Positions 44,630 through 53,758 are shown, numbered from the stretch's first letter. The stretch is 64,000 nt of DNA from Nitrospira sp. (GCA_024998595.1 JACOEK010000001.1:1-64000); one strand, 5' to 3'. Notes: a model not told the origin generated them from the sequence alone. Made by a program: numbers and translations.

Positions 44630-45127
44630 TTAACGGGTCGGTTCATCCAAGAATTCAAACGTGTCACGCCAACCTTTGCCGCGGAGCGGAAAGTCTTTGC
44701 GGAGAGGATAGCCCTCCTCGTATTCGTCCGGCATCAGAATGCGACGAAGGTCGGGATGGTTCCGAAACCGGATTCCCATCATGTCATACACTTCGCGCTC
44801 CATGAAGTCGGCGCCCTTCCAGATGTCGGTCAAGGAGTCCACAATGCAATCCGACTCCGGCACCCGCGTTTTCAGGCGAACTCGTTGTCGCATCCGAATG
44901 GAATACACCTCGTAGACGACTTCAAACCGTTCTTCATCGTCGGGCCAGTCGACTGAGCTGACATGGACAATGTAGTCAAAGCGCATGGCCGGGTCATCTC
45001 GCAGAAACCGGGCTACATCATGCAGAGTCTCAGGCTTAACGGTCACAGCGAGGTCCCCCCGCCACTCCACCACTTTGGTGCAGGCGCCGGGAAAGGTGTC
45101 CTCAATACGTTTGGCTAGTTGGCTCAT
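44630..45127 (-). CDS. nuoC: NADH-quinone oxidoreductase subunit C
   Basis: The 165-residue 30-kDa-type subunit has the family signature EREVYDMMGIRFRNHPDLRR and a C-terminal EGYPLRKDFPLRG. It structurally supports NuoD and NuoI in the connecting module. Confidence 0.97.
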   Translation of the reverse strand: MSQLAKRIEDTFPGACTKVVEWRGDLAVTVKPETLHDVARFLRDDPAMRFDYIVHVSSVDWPDDEERFEVVYEVYSIRMRQRVRLKTRVPESDCIVDSLTDIWKGADFMEREVYDMMGIRFRNHPDLRRILMPDEYEEGYPLRKDFPLRGKGWRDTFEFLDEPTR

Positions 45128-45145
45128 GAAGTCGGTTTCCGCCCG

Positions 45146-45673
45146 TCAGACCTTCAGCGCGTCCTTCACTTCTTTGGGTTGGGAGAGGAACACGCGCTTT
45201 TGCATAATGCGCTCCTGCAATTTCAGAATGCCATCGAATAGGGCTTCTGGAGTTGGCGGACATCCTGGCACATAAATGTCGACCGGCACGAATCGATCGA
45301 CGCCTTGAACCACACTATAGCTGTCGTAAATGTTTCCGGATGTGGCGCAGGAACCCATGGCGATCACATACTTCGGTTCAGGCATCTGATCGTAGATTTT
45401 TCGAATCACAGGCGCCATGCGCCGGCACACGGTGCCCGCCACGATCATGAGGTCGGACTGGCGGGGGGAGGCTCGAAAGACTCCGGCACCATATCTATCC
45501 ATGTCGTAACGGGACGAGACGGCGGCGATCATTTCAATGGCGCAGCAGGCAAGTCCGAAGGTCATTGGCCACAAAGACCCTTTTCTGGCCCAATTCACGG
45601 CCTTCTCCACCGTAAGCGTTATGACATCGGGAGTCCCGTCTTTGTCGTGGCCTCCCAGTTGAATTAATCCCAT
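45146..45673 (-). CDS. nuoB: NADH-quinone oxidoreductase subunit B
   Basis: The 175-residue subunit carries the N2 4Fe-4S cluster: adjacent cysteines in [10 protein letters not shown], one in AGTVCRRM, and others in GSCATSG and PGCPPTPE. It passes electrons to quinone. It overlaps the end of nuoA by 10 bases. Confidence 0.97.
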   Translation of the reverse strand: MGLIQLGGHDKDGTPDVITLTVEKAVNWARKGSLWPMTFGLACCAIEMIAAVSSRYDMDRYGAGVFRASPRQSDLMIVAGTVCRRMAPVIRKIYDQMPEPKYVIAMGSCATSGNIYDSYSVVQGVDRFVPVDIYVPGCPPTPEALFDGILKLQERIMQKRVFLSQPKEVKDALKV

Positions 45674-46047
45674 TCCAGCGCTCCTTTTCGCCAGGCGTAG
45701 ACATAGGCGACGAGGAAAAGTCCGATGAAGATCAGCATCTCTACAAGGCCAATCAGGCCGATCTTGTTGAAAACAATAGCCCAGGGATACAGGAAGATGA
45801 CTTCCACATCGAAAATGACGAACAGCATGGCGAAAATATAGTAGCGCACCGGAAACGGCATTCTGGCGTCAGAAAAGGGCTCGGATCCGCACTCATAGGT
45901 AGAGAGCTTCTCAGGTTCTGGATACTTCGGTTGAACAAAGTAGCTGATGAGCAAGGTGCCCGCACCGAACGCCAGTGCGACGAACACAAACACCAGGATC
46001 GGAAAATATCGACTCAGGTACTCTAAGAGGAGCTCGGAACCGGCCAT
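45664..46047 (-). CDS. nuoA: NADH-quinone oxidoreductase subunit A
   Basis: The 127-residue, three-helix membrane subunit has the signature [20 protein letters not shown] and [16 protein letters not shown]. The ATG at 46047 is chosen over an upstream TTG because GAGGT lies nine bases ahead. It is the first gene of the cluster. Confidence 0.96.
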   Translation of the reverse strand: MAGSELLLEYLSRYFPILVFVFVALAFGAGTLLISYFVQPKYPEPEKLSTYECGSEPFSDARMPFPVRYYIFAMLFVIFDVEVIFLYPWAIVFNKIGLIGLVEMLIFIGLFLVAYVYAWRKGALEWD

Positions 46048-46100
46048 TGGCTCGAACCTCAACAGGTTTGAGGGCTTATAGGGCTAATTAGGAGGTCGGA

Positions 46101-46130
46101 ATCTTAGCCCCTGCCTATTTTTAATAGCAA
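46101..46130 (-). promoter_or_regulatory. Candidate promoter of the nuo operon
   Basis: On the minus strand, TTGCTA (46130-46125) and TAAGAT (46106-46101) are separated by 18 bases, each matching the sigma-70 consensus at four of six positions. The transcript would start about 45 bases before nuoA. Confidence 0.45.
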
Positions 46131-46146
46131 GCGCACAAAGGACCTA

Positions 46147-46162
46147 GGGCTTTAGTCCCGAA
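46147..46162. promoter_or_regulatory. DevR/DosR-like palindrome upstream of nuoA
   Basis: On the minus strand the site reads TTCGGGACTAAAGCCC. Its first 13 bases match the DevR consensus half TTSGGGACTWWAG exactly, and the remaining side matches after a one-base gap. It lies about 17 bases upstream of the predicted -35 element, an activator-type position. A NarL/DevR-family response regulator is encoded at 61-732; binding by that protein is speculation. Confidence 0.42.
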
Positions 46163-46597
46163 AGTCCTAGAAAGTGAATACTGTCCAGCAGTTAGGAGCG
46201 GCCGCCGATTGTCACTATTCACGGGGTTTGTTTGTGGTCTTCGAGCGGGATGCCGACGAAACATCGGGGGAGGAATGATCATGCGTGGAGGCGGGTCTCA
46301 TCTGACTTGCCGGAGTTCTGAGGCCGGACGGTGGAGATCCGCCACCGATATCCCACTCCGAGGCCATGAGTGTGGATGGTTGAACCTTCGTTCGGCGGGG
46401 CATTTGAGTGTTGATGCGTCGTTTCTCCATTCCCATGAGATTACCCGCCCGATTCTGGTTCCGCGATGGTGTACGGCAGCGACTTCACGATACCATCCAG
46501 AGGCACCTGAATCAAACTCTGGCGCCCGGACGTTTTCTTGACAACCCCCTGCTCTTTGCTAAGGTTGCTACAGACAACCCTCCTAGGTGTGATCAAT
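46163..46597. other. Intergenic region between nuoA and the OmpA-like gene
   Basis: The 435 bases contain short open frames on both strands without family features or convincing ribosome-binding sites. It is likely to hold the promoter of the OmpA-like gene; none is clear enough to mark. Confidence 0.45.
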
Positions 46598-48157
46598 ATG
46601 AGGACATTACCTATGCGCGCCAGCCTGACCATCCTCTCCTGCAGCCTCATGGCCGTGACGGCTATGCCTGTTTACGCTCAGAACGCGCAAAGTGTGCGAC
46701 TGGGTGAGGCTGCGCTGACTTATGCTGCCGGGTCGATTCGACAGGACATGCCGATCGACGGTGTCATCAATGTCATTACCGGCGATAATCAATTGTCCGG
46801 CAACCGGATGATGCTGGGATGGTCCGGGACGGATACACTGTATCTCAAACTGAAAAATCCAGGGGACGCGGCACTCGGTGATCTGTATACCGTGTATCGG
46901 CGCTCTCGCAAGGTGTTTCATCCCATTACCAAGCAATATCTCGGTTATGTGATCAATCGGGTTGGTGTCGTGAAAGTCATTCAACTGGATCCTGTGCTGG
47001 TTGGGGTGCAGGTTGTCCGATCGTATGCACCACTTTCACCCGGTGACCCGGTCATGCGCTTTACGCCCCCTTCCGCTGAAGCAATCAACGAACCTGTCTC
47101 TTCCGCGCCACGGGTCGAAGGCATGATCGTCGAGTTACAGGCAGACAAACACATGTCGCTCGTGTCGCAGGGCAATGTGGTGTATCTCGATAAGGGGCAA
47201 GATGACGGTCTCCGGTCCGGAGATTACATGGAAGTGTTTCGTACGGGCGGCGGCCTCCCCGAGAGAAAAATCGGTGAAGTGAGGGTGCTTGCGACAGAAC
47301 CTCACACCGCCACGGCCGTATTGTCCCAGGCTTCTGCCCGCGCTCTGGTCGGAGATCGTCTCCGTTCCAAGCAGGGCCTGTCCGTCGAGGCCATGCAATC
47401 TGACGGTGGAGAGACCGATCTTCAGACGGCACCCGCGCAGCCTGTGATGGTTTCGAAGGCCGATGCTTCCGTCGCTGATGCGAGTGACGCCCGTTTGACC
47501 GGCAAAGTGAAAGTCGAGGGTGCGCGTGGAACGAAGAGACTCAACCTCGATGATCTGGCGGATCAGTTGGAGTACGAGTCCGGGGAAATCAAGGTGAGAC
47601 CCGCAGGAGTTCCCATTCTCGAAAAACTGACCGCGTATTTGACGACAACCGCCGGCGGTCAGCAGATTCGTGTCGAAGGCCACTCCGATAACATGGAAAT
47701 CGGTCCGTCCTTGAAGGGCGTCTTTCCCACCAATTGGGAATTGTCCAAGGCCCGCGCCGCAGAGATCGTACGCTATTTGGTCGAGAAGGGTGGAATGGAT
47801 TCCGCGAAGCTGTCTGCCGTGGGCTATGGAGCGAGCCGCCCGGTTGCCAGCAACGGAACCGAAGAGGGACGTAAGAAAAACCGCCGCATTGAAGTCGTAC
47901 TTGAGTCGCTCGAAGAGGCAGCCCCCGCGCAACCAGTGAAAGCACCGGCTGGCGACAAGCAGTTGGGGGCGTCACAGTTTAGCTACAACCAACTAGATTC
48001 GGCACAGGTGAACCCCATCGGCGTGCCGGTGTCGGAGACGCCGTCTGAGACGGTTCCGTTGGATACGACGACCGATCATGCGACAGTAGTCCCTAATGAC
48101 GTGGCGCCGGCGTCTCCCGCTGACGGGAATCCACCATCGCCTGCTCCGGGCTCGTAG
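46598..48157 (+). CDS. OmpA-family periplasmic/outer-membrane-associated protein
   Basis: The 519-residue protein was read from the ATG at 46598 (AGGTG upstream); an ATG five codons later is possible. A signal peptide ends near VYAQNA. The N-terminal part (about 30-290) is beta-rich and contains two similar segments with GDLYTVYRRSRKVF and SGDYMEVFRTGGG, suggesting a duplicated small domain. The OmpA/MotB peptidoglycan-binding domain covers about 325-440 (IRVEGHSDN, NWELSKARAAEIVRYL, GYGASRPVASNGTEEGRKKNRR). The C-terminus is disordered and Pro/Ser-rich. It probably anchors an envelope structure to peptidoglycan. Confidence 0.85.
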   Translation: MRTLPMRASLTILSCSLMAVTAMPVYAQNAQSVRLGEAALTYAAGSIRQDMPIDGVINVITGDNQLSGNRMMLGWSGTDTLYLKLKNPGDAALGDLYTVYRRSRKVFHPITKQYLGYVINRVGVVKVIQLDPVLVGVQVVRSYAPLSPGDPVMRFTPPSAEAINEPVSSAPRVEGMIVELQADKHMSLVSQGNVVYLDKGQDDGLRSGDYMEVFRTGGGLPERKIGEVRVLATEPHTATAVLSQASARALVGDRLRSKQGLSVEAMQSDGGETDLQTAPAQPVMVSKADASVADASDARLTGKVKVEGARGTKRLNLDDLADQLEYESGEIKVRPAGVPILEKLTAYLTTTAGGQQIRVEGHSDNMEIGPSLKGVFPTNWELSKARAAEIVRYLVEKGGMDSAKLSAVGYGASRPVASNGTEEGRKKNRRIEVVLESLEEAAPAQPVKAPAGDKQLGASQFSYNQLDSAQVNPIGVPVSETPSETVPLDTTTDHATVVPNDVAPASPADGNPPSPAPGS

Positions 48158-48164
48158 TCGCGAT

Positions 48165-48196
48165 GACGGCTGGTCTTCTGTAATAGGCCGGCCGTC
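48165..48196 (+). terminator. Possible terminator hairpin after the OmpA-like gene
   Basis: GACGGCTGG pairs with CCGGCCGTC (one G-T wobble) across a 14-base loop, starting eight bases after the stop codon. The following sequence is pyrimidine-rich but lacks a clean T-run, so termination could be weak or Rho-assisted. Confidence 0.4.
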
Positions 48197-48316
48197 GTCC
48201 CCTGCGCTCTTCTCTGCTCGTCTCCCTATCTAGGGTCGTTTTCTTTCCTCCTGATTGCTCGCGTCTCTCTCACCGGTCGTCATTGTCGCTCCAGTCTGGT
48301 GTTGTTAGAATGCCGC

Positions 48317-50701
48317 ATGCTCGACCCATGCTCGCAGGCGGCTCCGTCGGTGGTTGCTTCGCCTTTTCCTGCGTATGTTGACGTGGTATTGCCACGTCGG
48401 CTTCACCGTCCGTTCACCTATACGATCCCGTCCGAACTCAAAGGCCGGGTCGTGATCGGACGCTCCGTGGTCGTGCCCTTCGGCTCTCAAGACCTTCAAG
48501 GTCTCGTCATTGCGGTATATCATCGGCTTCCTCCCGGCGCACCAGAAAAAGGCCTCAAAGCTATCCGTTCGCTTGGCGCGGCGTCGCCGGACCACCTGTT
48601 GACCACCGATCAAATCGGGCTCAGTCACTGGGTTGCGGAACGGTACGCCGCACCCTGGGGGCAATGTATCAAGCTCGTGCTGCCCCCCGTTGATCGGGAA
48701 GGGCGCTCTCAGCCTCGATATGTGCCGACATTGCAAGGCCTCGCGAGTCCCTCACCTGTCGATGCGTTGGGAGAAACCGAAAGAGACCTGCTCGCACGCG
48801 TACGCCGACGTCCCAAAGGCATCATGGCGACGACTCTTCTGAAAGGCGACAAGCCCCGCACGACCCTCGCCTTGGAGGCGCTGCTCCAAAAAGGGTTGGT
48901 AGTCCGTTGTGACGAACCGGTAGCCCCAAGAACCCTCAGCTCCGCACAGCAACAGGGCCGGCCGCCTGGAGGCGCACTCCCAATTGAGCCGCTGGGGATG
49001 CTTGATTCTCTGGGATTGCCTCCCCCGGAAGCGATGCCGTGGCCGGCTCTTCTGGAACGGACGCTTGCGAAGGAGACCTTCACCCCCATACTGGTTCACG
49101 GGAACCACACCACGACACGGTGGTGCCTGGCCCAGGCAGCCCAAGCTACCATCCGCCGCGGGAGGCGTGTGTTGATCCTCACGGGTGATGTCGAGAATGC
49201 CTGTCGATTGGCAGGATCTCTGGCGTCGGCAGGCGAACGTCCGATGCTCTTGCACAGCGGCCTATCGACGAAGGCGCGCGCGGCAGTCTGGAAGGCGGCG
49301 CAAGATGGCTCGGCCATGATCCTTATCGGCACCCGCATGGCGGTCTTCGCGCCCCTGGAGAGGTTAGGTCTGGTGTGGGTGGAAGGCGAGGACGATGCGT
49401 CACTCAAAGAAGAGCAGGTGCCCCGGTATCATGCGCGAGAGGTGGCGCACTATCGGGCTTCACGCGAACGCGCTGTGTTGGTGCTGGCTTCGAACCATCC
49501 GTCTCTCGAGAGCCTGTTAGCGGTTCAAGAAGGACGGATGACGGCCTGTGTGTATCGTGATCCGGGGCAAGCGCCGAATGTGCAAGTGATCGACATGAAG
49601 GACTATGCCAGAGAGTCTTCAGGAGGAACGGTATTATCGCCTTCCCTGCGCGAAGGAATTCGTGAGGCCTTACGGCAGAACGCGTTGTCGATTCTGTACC
49701 TGAATCGCAAAGGGTTTGCGAGTGTCCTGCATTGCGGGGATTGCGGCGCGATGCCCCAGTGCGATGCCTGTAGTGTTGCGCTGACGTTTTTCCGACGAGG
49801 CAACCATGTCCGGTGCCACTACTGTGGCCGAACCAAACCCGTGCCCGAACATTGTCCCCGGTGCCAGTCGCTCAAGTTGGAGCCGGTGGGTTCGGGAACG
49901 GAACGTGTCGAAGAGGCTGTCCGACGGATGTTTCCACAGGCGCGCGTGGCACGTGTAGATGGCGAAACGATTCGTCGTCCTGTCGATGCGCGGGCCTTCA
50001 ATCGGCTGTTGGCCGCAGGAGAGCTGGATGTCGTGATTGGCACGCAGATGTTATTCAGGCTCGGTCTTCAAGGACGGGCGGCATTTGTGGCTCTGCCGGA
50101 TGCAGATGCCGGTCTCCATGTTCCCGATTTTCGTTCAGCGGAACGGATGTATCACGCCCTTCGGGATGCCGCCGATCTGGCCCGTCCTGGCTGCGCCGGA
50201 GGCCGGCTCCTCATACAGACGCGCTTCGCGGACCATCATGCGATTATGGCGCTGGTCTCAGGCGACGAGGACGTGTTTGTGAAGCAGGAACAGGCCTTTC
50301 GGCAGATGCTTCAATATCCTCCATGGACCTGTCTGATCAGGCTGGATGTGTCCGGGACGTTGGAGCCGCTGGTGGCTCAAGCTGCCGGTCGCTGGGCGAC
50401 GTTGCTGCGAGCGCAGGTTGCAGGTAAAGAAAAGGTGAACAGGGGGGCTAGCACAGATGCATCTCTAGTTTCAGAATCTGTCGGACAGCGTTTGGTCTCC
50501 AACCAAGTTGTCGTTCTAGGGCCATCTCCGGCACCGCATGCCATGGCGCGAGGTCGGTATTGTTGGCAGATCCTAGTCAAATCCAGTTCTCTTGACGCCG
50601 GCAAGGAGATAGCGGTACGGACACGCGAGGAACTTGAACGGGGGTCCCGCCGTGGCGGCCTCCGGTATGACATTGACGTCGATCCGGTGTCGATGGCGTG
50701 A
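48317..50701 (+). CDS. priA: PriA-family primosome protein with degenerate helicase motifs
   Basis: The 794-residue protein was read from the ATG at 48317; a GTG six codons upstream is possible. The N-terminal DNA-binding domain (about 15-125; YVDVVLPRRLHRPFTYTIP) and the zinc-binding region (C473, C476, C482, C485, C500, C503, C513, C516) are intact. The ATPase motifs are not: Walker A is replaced by HGNHTTTR (261-268), the DEEH box by EGED (356-359), and motif VI (normally QVAGRAGR) by DAADLARP (617-624). It probably recognises replication forks and recruits primosome partners without unwinding DNA, as proposed for actinobacterial PriA homologues. Confidence 0.88.
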   Translation: MLDPCSQAAPSVVASPFPAYVDVVLPRRLHRPFTYTIPSELKGRVVIGRSVVVPFGSQDLQGLVIAVYHRLPPGAPEKGLKAIRSLGAASPDHLLTTDQIGLSHWVAERYAAPWGQCIKLVLPPVDREGRSQPRYVPTLQGLASPSPVDALGETERDLLARVRRRPKGIMATTLLKGDKPRTTLALEALLQKGLVVRCDEPVAPRTLSSAQQQGRPPGGALPIEPLGMLDSLGLPPPEAMPWPALLERTLAKETFTPILVHGNHTTTRWCLAQAAQATIRRGRRVLILTGDVENACRLAGSLASAGERPMLLHSGLSTKARAAVWKAAQDGSAMILIGTRMAVFAPLERLGLVWVEGEDDASLKEEQVPRYHAREVAHYRASRERAVLVLASNHPSLESLLAVQEGRMTACVYRDPGQAPNVQVIDMKDYARESSGGTVLSPSLREGIREALRQNALSILYLNRKGFASVLHCGDCGAMPQCDACSVALTFFRRGNHVRCHYCGRTKPVPEHCPRCQSLKLEPVGSGTERVEEAVRRMFPQARVARVDGETIRRPVDARAFNRLLAAGELDVVIGTQMLFRLGLQGRAAFVALPDADAGLHVPDFRSAERMYHALRDAADLARPGCAGGRLLIQTRFADHHAIMALVSGDEDVFVKQEQAFRQMLQYPPWTCLIRLDVSGTLEPLVAQAAGRWATLLRAQVAGKEKVNRGASTDASLVSESVGQRLVSNQVVVLGPSPAPHAMARGRYCWQILVKSSSLDAGKEIAVRTREELERGSRRGGLRYDIDVDPVSMA

Positions 50702-50707
50702 CACGAG

Positions 50708-51142
50708 TCAGGCCCGGGCGCGTTTTTTCTTGCCTCTCGGCGGGGCCGGTTTGCTTTCCTGAACCGGAATGGGTGGGGCGTTCTGTTCCCGCAGCCGTTT
50801 GAAGAGTCCGAAGGCAAACGTAACCCAGAACACTGAGGCGAAGAGGCCGAAAAGCACCGCATTCAGAATCGTTCCCATCTGTTCCTCGGTCGGCTCAATC
50901 CCTTCCATCCGGATTCGGATCATGGTCACAATCGGCCAGGTCATGCTTTCAATGCCGAGCCCCAAGGTCGTCCAGGCCCATACGGCTCCGATGCTGCGTC
51001 CTTGCCAAAGGAGAAATGCGGTTGCTACAGCGGCGATGAGCAGCGTCCAGACGATTCCTGCCTGTTCCCACATGACGAAGACGCCGCCGGCGGCGACAAG
51101 GCCGCCCAGTAGCGCGTGAAGTTGAGGAGTCCACCAGGTCAT
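50708..51142 (-). CDS. Hypothetical membrane protein
   Basis: The 144-residue protein has four hydrophobic segments (about 8-25, 27-45, 50-72 and 90-112), an amphipathic EGIEPTEEQMGTIL loop and a very basic tail (PPRGKKKRARA) expected in the cytoplasm. No family is recognised. It converges with priA, with six bases between the stop codons. Confidence 0.62.
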   Translation of the reverse strand: MTWWTPQLHALLGGLVAAGGVFVMWEQAGIVWTLLIAAVATAFLLWQGRSIGAVWAWTTLGLGIESMTWPIVTMIRIRMEGIEPTEEQMGTILNAVLFGLFASVFWVTFAFGLFKRLREQNAPPIPVQESKPAPPRGKKKRARA

Positions 51143-51257
51143 GAGTGCGGTCTCGTTCTCAGGTACAAGGGAAGCCGAAACGAGCGTAGTGTGCGGATCG
51201 ATCGGATGGAAGTCAATGGAGCAGGCGCGTCACAGGACGCGAAAGGGCGTGAATCGG

Positions 51258-51629
51258 TCAGCCGGCAATCTCGGCTTGGACAGCGTCCAGCAGCTGTTGC
51301 ATCTCGAAGGGTTTCTGAAGCGTACGGCGCGCGCCGAGCATGCGAGCGACATCCAGAAAATTGAGGATGCCGATCATGTCGCTTCCTCCAGTGATGGCCA
51401 TGATTTTTGCGTTCGGAAATTCCCGCCGGAGGGTCAAAATGCTCTCCAAGCCGTCCTGGTCCGGCATGAGAATATCCATGATCACCAGATCTGCGGGTGA
51501 TTGACGATAGCGCGACAAACCTTCCTTGCCGTCGGCTGCCTCTTGGACACGATAGCCTGCCTGTTCGAGCGTGCTGGAAATAAGCCGGCGAATCGCTTCT
51601 TCGTCATCCACAATCAAAACCGATGGCAT
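51258..51629 (-). CDS. CheY-like single-domain response regulator
   Basis: The 123-residue receiver is complete: VLIVDDEEAIRRLI, LVIMDILMPDQDG (phospho-acceptor Asp), IMAITGGSD and ARRTLQKPFE. No output domain is present. It lies 106 bases downstream of the PAS kinase on the same strand and may be its partner or serve another kinase. Confidence 0.92.
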   Translation of the reverse strand: MPSVLIVDDEEAIRRLISSTLEQAGYRVQEAADGKEGLSRYRQSPADLVIMDILMPDQDGLESILTLRREFPNAKIMAITGGSDMIGILNFLDVARMLGARRTLQKPFEMQQLLDAVQAEIAG

Positions 51630-51735
51630 AACCTTCCTCGCAGGAGTTCAGTTGATTGCTGCTTGAATTCACGCCGTGCGGCGCGCAAGACGGCCGGTTA
51701 GTATCCCCGTGGGTCGCTTAGTACCCATCGCGAAT

Positions 51736-53346
51736 CTATCGCTCTTTGTCGCGCTCAGCAAGAAATTCCTTCTGTCCTGTAATGTCCGATGCTTCGGCAC
51801 GAGGCGACTCGGCTGCGCTCATGGAGCCGGGGGGAAGTATCGCAGGCAGGTAGACTTCGATGGTGGTTCCCTGGCCGACTGTGCTGGTGGAACGAAGCGT
51901 TCCGCCATGCTCGCTCACGATGCGCTGCACCCCTGCGAGTGCCGTCCCGGCGTGGGTTCCTGCCGGAAGATTTGCGAACAGCGGTCCCAATTTACGACGG
52001 TGGTCTTGGGCGCTCACCTCTTCGCCCGTATCTGAAACGGTGAGGCATACATAGTGGCCAGGGGGGAGCGGAAGGTCGTGTTCGTTCGCCGATGGGTTCA
52101 GGTGGATATTGTCGAGGCGTACCTCCAGAATTCCCCCGTCCGGTTTCAGGGCTAATTCGGCATGGGCCAAGAGTTTCACGCAGACTTGGTGGATCTGGGT
52201 CGGGTCAGCAGAAATCGGATGGGTAGCCCCGGGAATCCATTCACGAAGGCTAATGTTATCGGGCAGCTTTCCCTTGGCGATTCGCAAGGTTTCTTTCAGG
52301 AGGATATCCAGAGACACCGGTTGCTTGATGCCCTCTGCCTGGCGGCCGAACATAAGCATCTGGGTGACCAGGTCCCTGGCTCGTTTCGAGGCCAGGACCA
52401 CCTGCTGAACATGCCCGTACACCCGACTATCCGGAACAAGTAGTGGCAGGGCCAGGTCTGAGAATCCCATGATGGCGGTCAGGCAGTTATTGAGCTCGTG
52501 TGCGATGCCGCCGGCAAGGGTTGCCACGGCCGTCATTTTGTGCGCCCGGCTCAGCTGAGCTGCGGCGTCTTTGTGTGCGGTGATATCTGTGGCCAGCACC
52601 TGTATGGCCGAGTGGCCATCGAAGATCACCTGGCTGGCGACCAATTCCACATCGAGCTTGGTTCCATCGGGCCGCAGGTATTGTCGCTCCACGGGTGTGG
52701 AAGATTCGGTTCCCTGAGCCGGATTCGCCAAGGGGAGATCCTGCAGGAATTCTTTCGGAAAACATTCCGACAGCGGGTGTCCTTCAAGCGAAGACTGTGA
52801 CGACGGAGCGAAGAGTCTCGTGCCCGCGTCATTCAGGAACAGAATCGTCTCGTCCGCGTACACTACGATCGCTTGCTGCGAGAGCGCGGCCAGGTTCCGG
52901 TAGCGGTCTTCGCAGGCATGCAAGGCTTCGAATGCCATGTGTCGAGGGGTGATATCTCGGATCATTCCCACGTAACCGCTGGAAGGCGCTCCCTCTGCGC
53001 GCAAGGGAAACGCTTCGGCCATCACCCAGCGAAGCGATCCATCGGGTCTTTGAAAGCGAAATTCACGCGAAAAGCTCCGAGCCTGTTCGGTGGCTGTGGA
53101 CCAATCGGTGACAATCGCGTCATGGTCTTCAGGAGCAAGAGCCGTGAGCCAACATGCTCCCGGTGCCGGTGTGTTTGGGATTCCAGCCATGCGGCGCAGG
53201 CGTTCATTGAGATAGACGGTGTGTCCTTCGGGGTCCGAAAGAAAGATGCCGATCGATGCCTGGCCGGACAGGGTACGGACAACGGCCTCAATCGACGGGA
53301 AATCTCCTGAGGAAGGGAAGGCCGCTGCCAAGTCTTGGGCGCTCAC
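51736..53346 (-). CDS. PAS-domain histidine kinase with degenerate ATP-binding domain
   Basis: The 536-residue protein was read from the GTG at 53346, which has AAGGAG six bases ahead, better than the ATG at 53454. Two PAS domains (about 18-135 and 140-258; GYVGMIRDIT, IQVLATDIT) precede an intact H-box (GGIAHELNNCLTAIMGFSD, H283). The HATPase fold is recognisable at about 375-505 but key positions are lost: the N-box Asn (VKLLAHAELAL instead of NLxxNAxDAM), the second glycine of G1 (DTGEEVS) and the G2 loop (THAGTALAGV). Autophosphorylation is therefore doubtful; it may be phosphorylated by another kinase or act as a phosphatase or scaffold. Confidence 0.85.
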   Translation of the reverse strand: MSAQDLAAAFPSSGDFPSIEAVVRTLSGQASIGIFLSDPEGHTVYLNERLRRMAGIPNTPAPGACWLTALAPEDHDAIVTDWSTATEQARSFSREFRFQRPDGSLRWVMAEAFPLRAEGAPSSGYVGMIRDITPRHMAFEALHACEDRYRNLAALSQQAIVVYADETILFLNDAGTRLFAPSSQSSLEGHPLSECFPKEFLQDLPLANPAQGTESSTPVERQYLRPDGTKLDVELVASQVIFDGHSAIQVLATDITAHKDAAAQLSRAHKMTAVATLAGGIAHELNNCLTAIMGFSDLALPLLVPDSRVYGHVQQVVLASKRARDLVTQMLMFGRQAEGIKQPVSLDILLKETLRIAKGKLPDNISLREWIPGATHPISADPTQIHQVCVKLLAHAELALKPDGGILEVRLDNIHLNPSANEHDLPLPPGHYVCLTVSDTGEEVSAQDHRRKLGPLFANLPAGTHAGTALAGVQRIVSEHGGTLRSTSTVGQGTTIEVYLPAILPPGSMSAAESPRAEASDITGQKEFLAERDKER

Positions 53347-53758
53347 AGGTTGCTCCTTGATCTGCGGTGAGGGGGCTGATCGGTCAACAATTTCGCCCCT
53401 TCGTGGAGTCCATCCAGCTGGTGGTGATGGTTCCGCTGGAAATCGCGGGGGCACGAATACGTACCCGCGTTGTAATACATAGATGCAAGATCCGCATCAT
53501 AGCATCAAGCCCTGGCATGCGGTGAGCGATGATTGATATTTTGCAACGTAATTGGGCCCTAGTGTAATAGGGCCGTTTACCTTCATTAAGGAAGGCATCG
53601 GGATGCCGCTGTTCTGCTGTTCTATAGGTATTCGCAGGGAGAGTCGAATGTGAATTCGATGGATGGGCGTCGGGAGAAGGGGCGGGCTGAAAGAGGGTTG
53701 AGCATTTGTCTCCGCTGCATGCTGCAGTGTTGAGATGCCCGTCTACGAATGTTGAGTT
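53347..53758. other. Intergenic region between PAS kinase and tRNA-Leu(GAG)
   Basis: No gene is supported here. An inverted repeat at 53555-53574 (GGCCCTA, 6-base loop, TAGGGCC) is the only notable structure; it lies downstream of the tRNA on its strand and upstream of the kinase, so it could be a tRNA transcript terminator without T-run or an operator. Confidence 0.5.
53555..53574. repeat. Inverted repeat (7-bp stem)
   Basis: GGCCCTA and TAGGGCC flank the loop GTGTAA. Position suggests termination of the minus-strand tRNA transcript or a regulatory site for the kinase gene; the sequence does not decide between them. Confidence 0.5.

Noticed and set aside
46209-46541. Open frames upstream of the OmpA-like gene
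   Set aside because: No start signals or recognisable families on either strand; the region more likely holds promoters.
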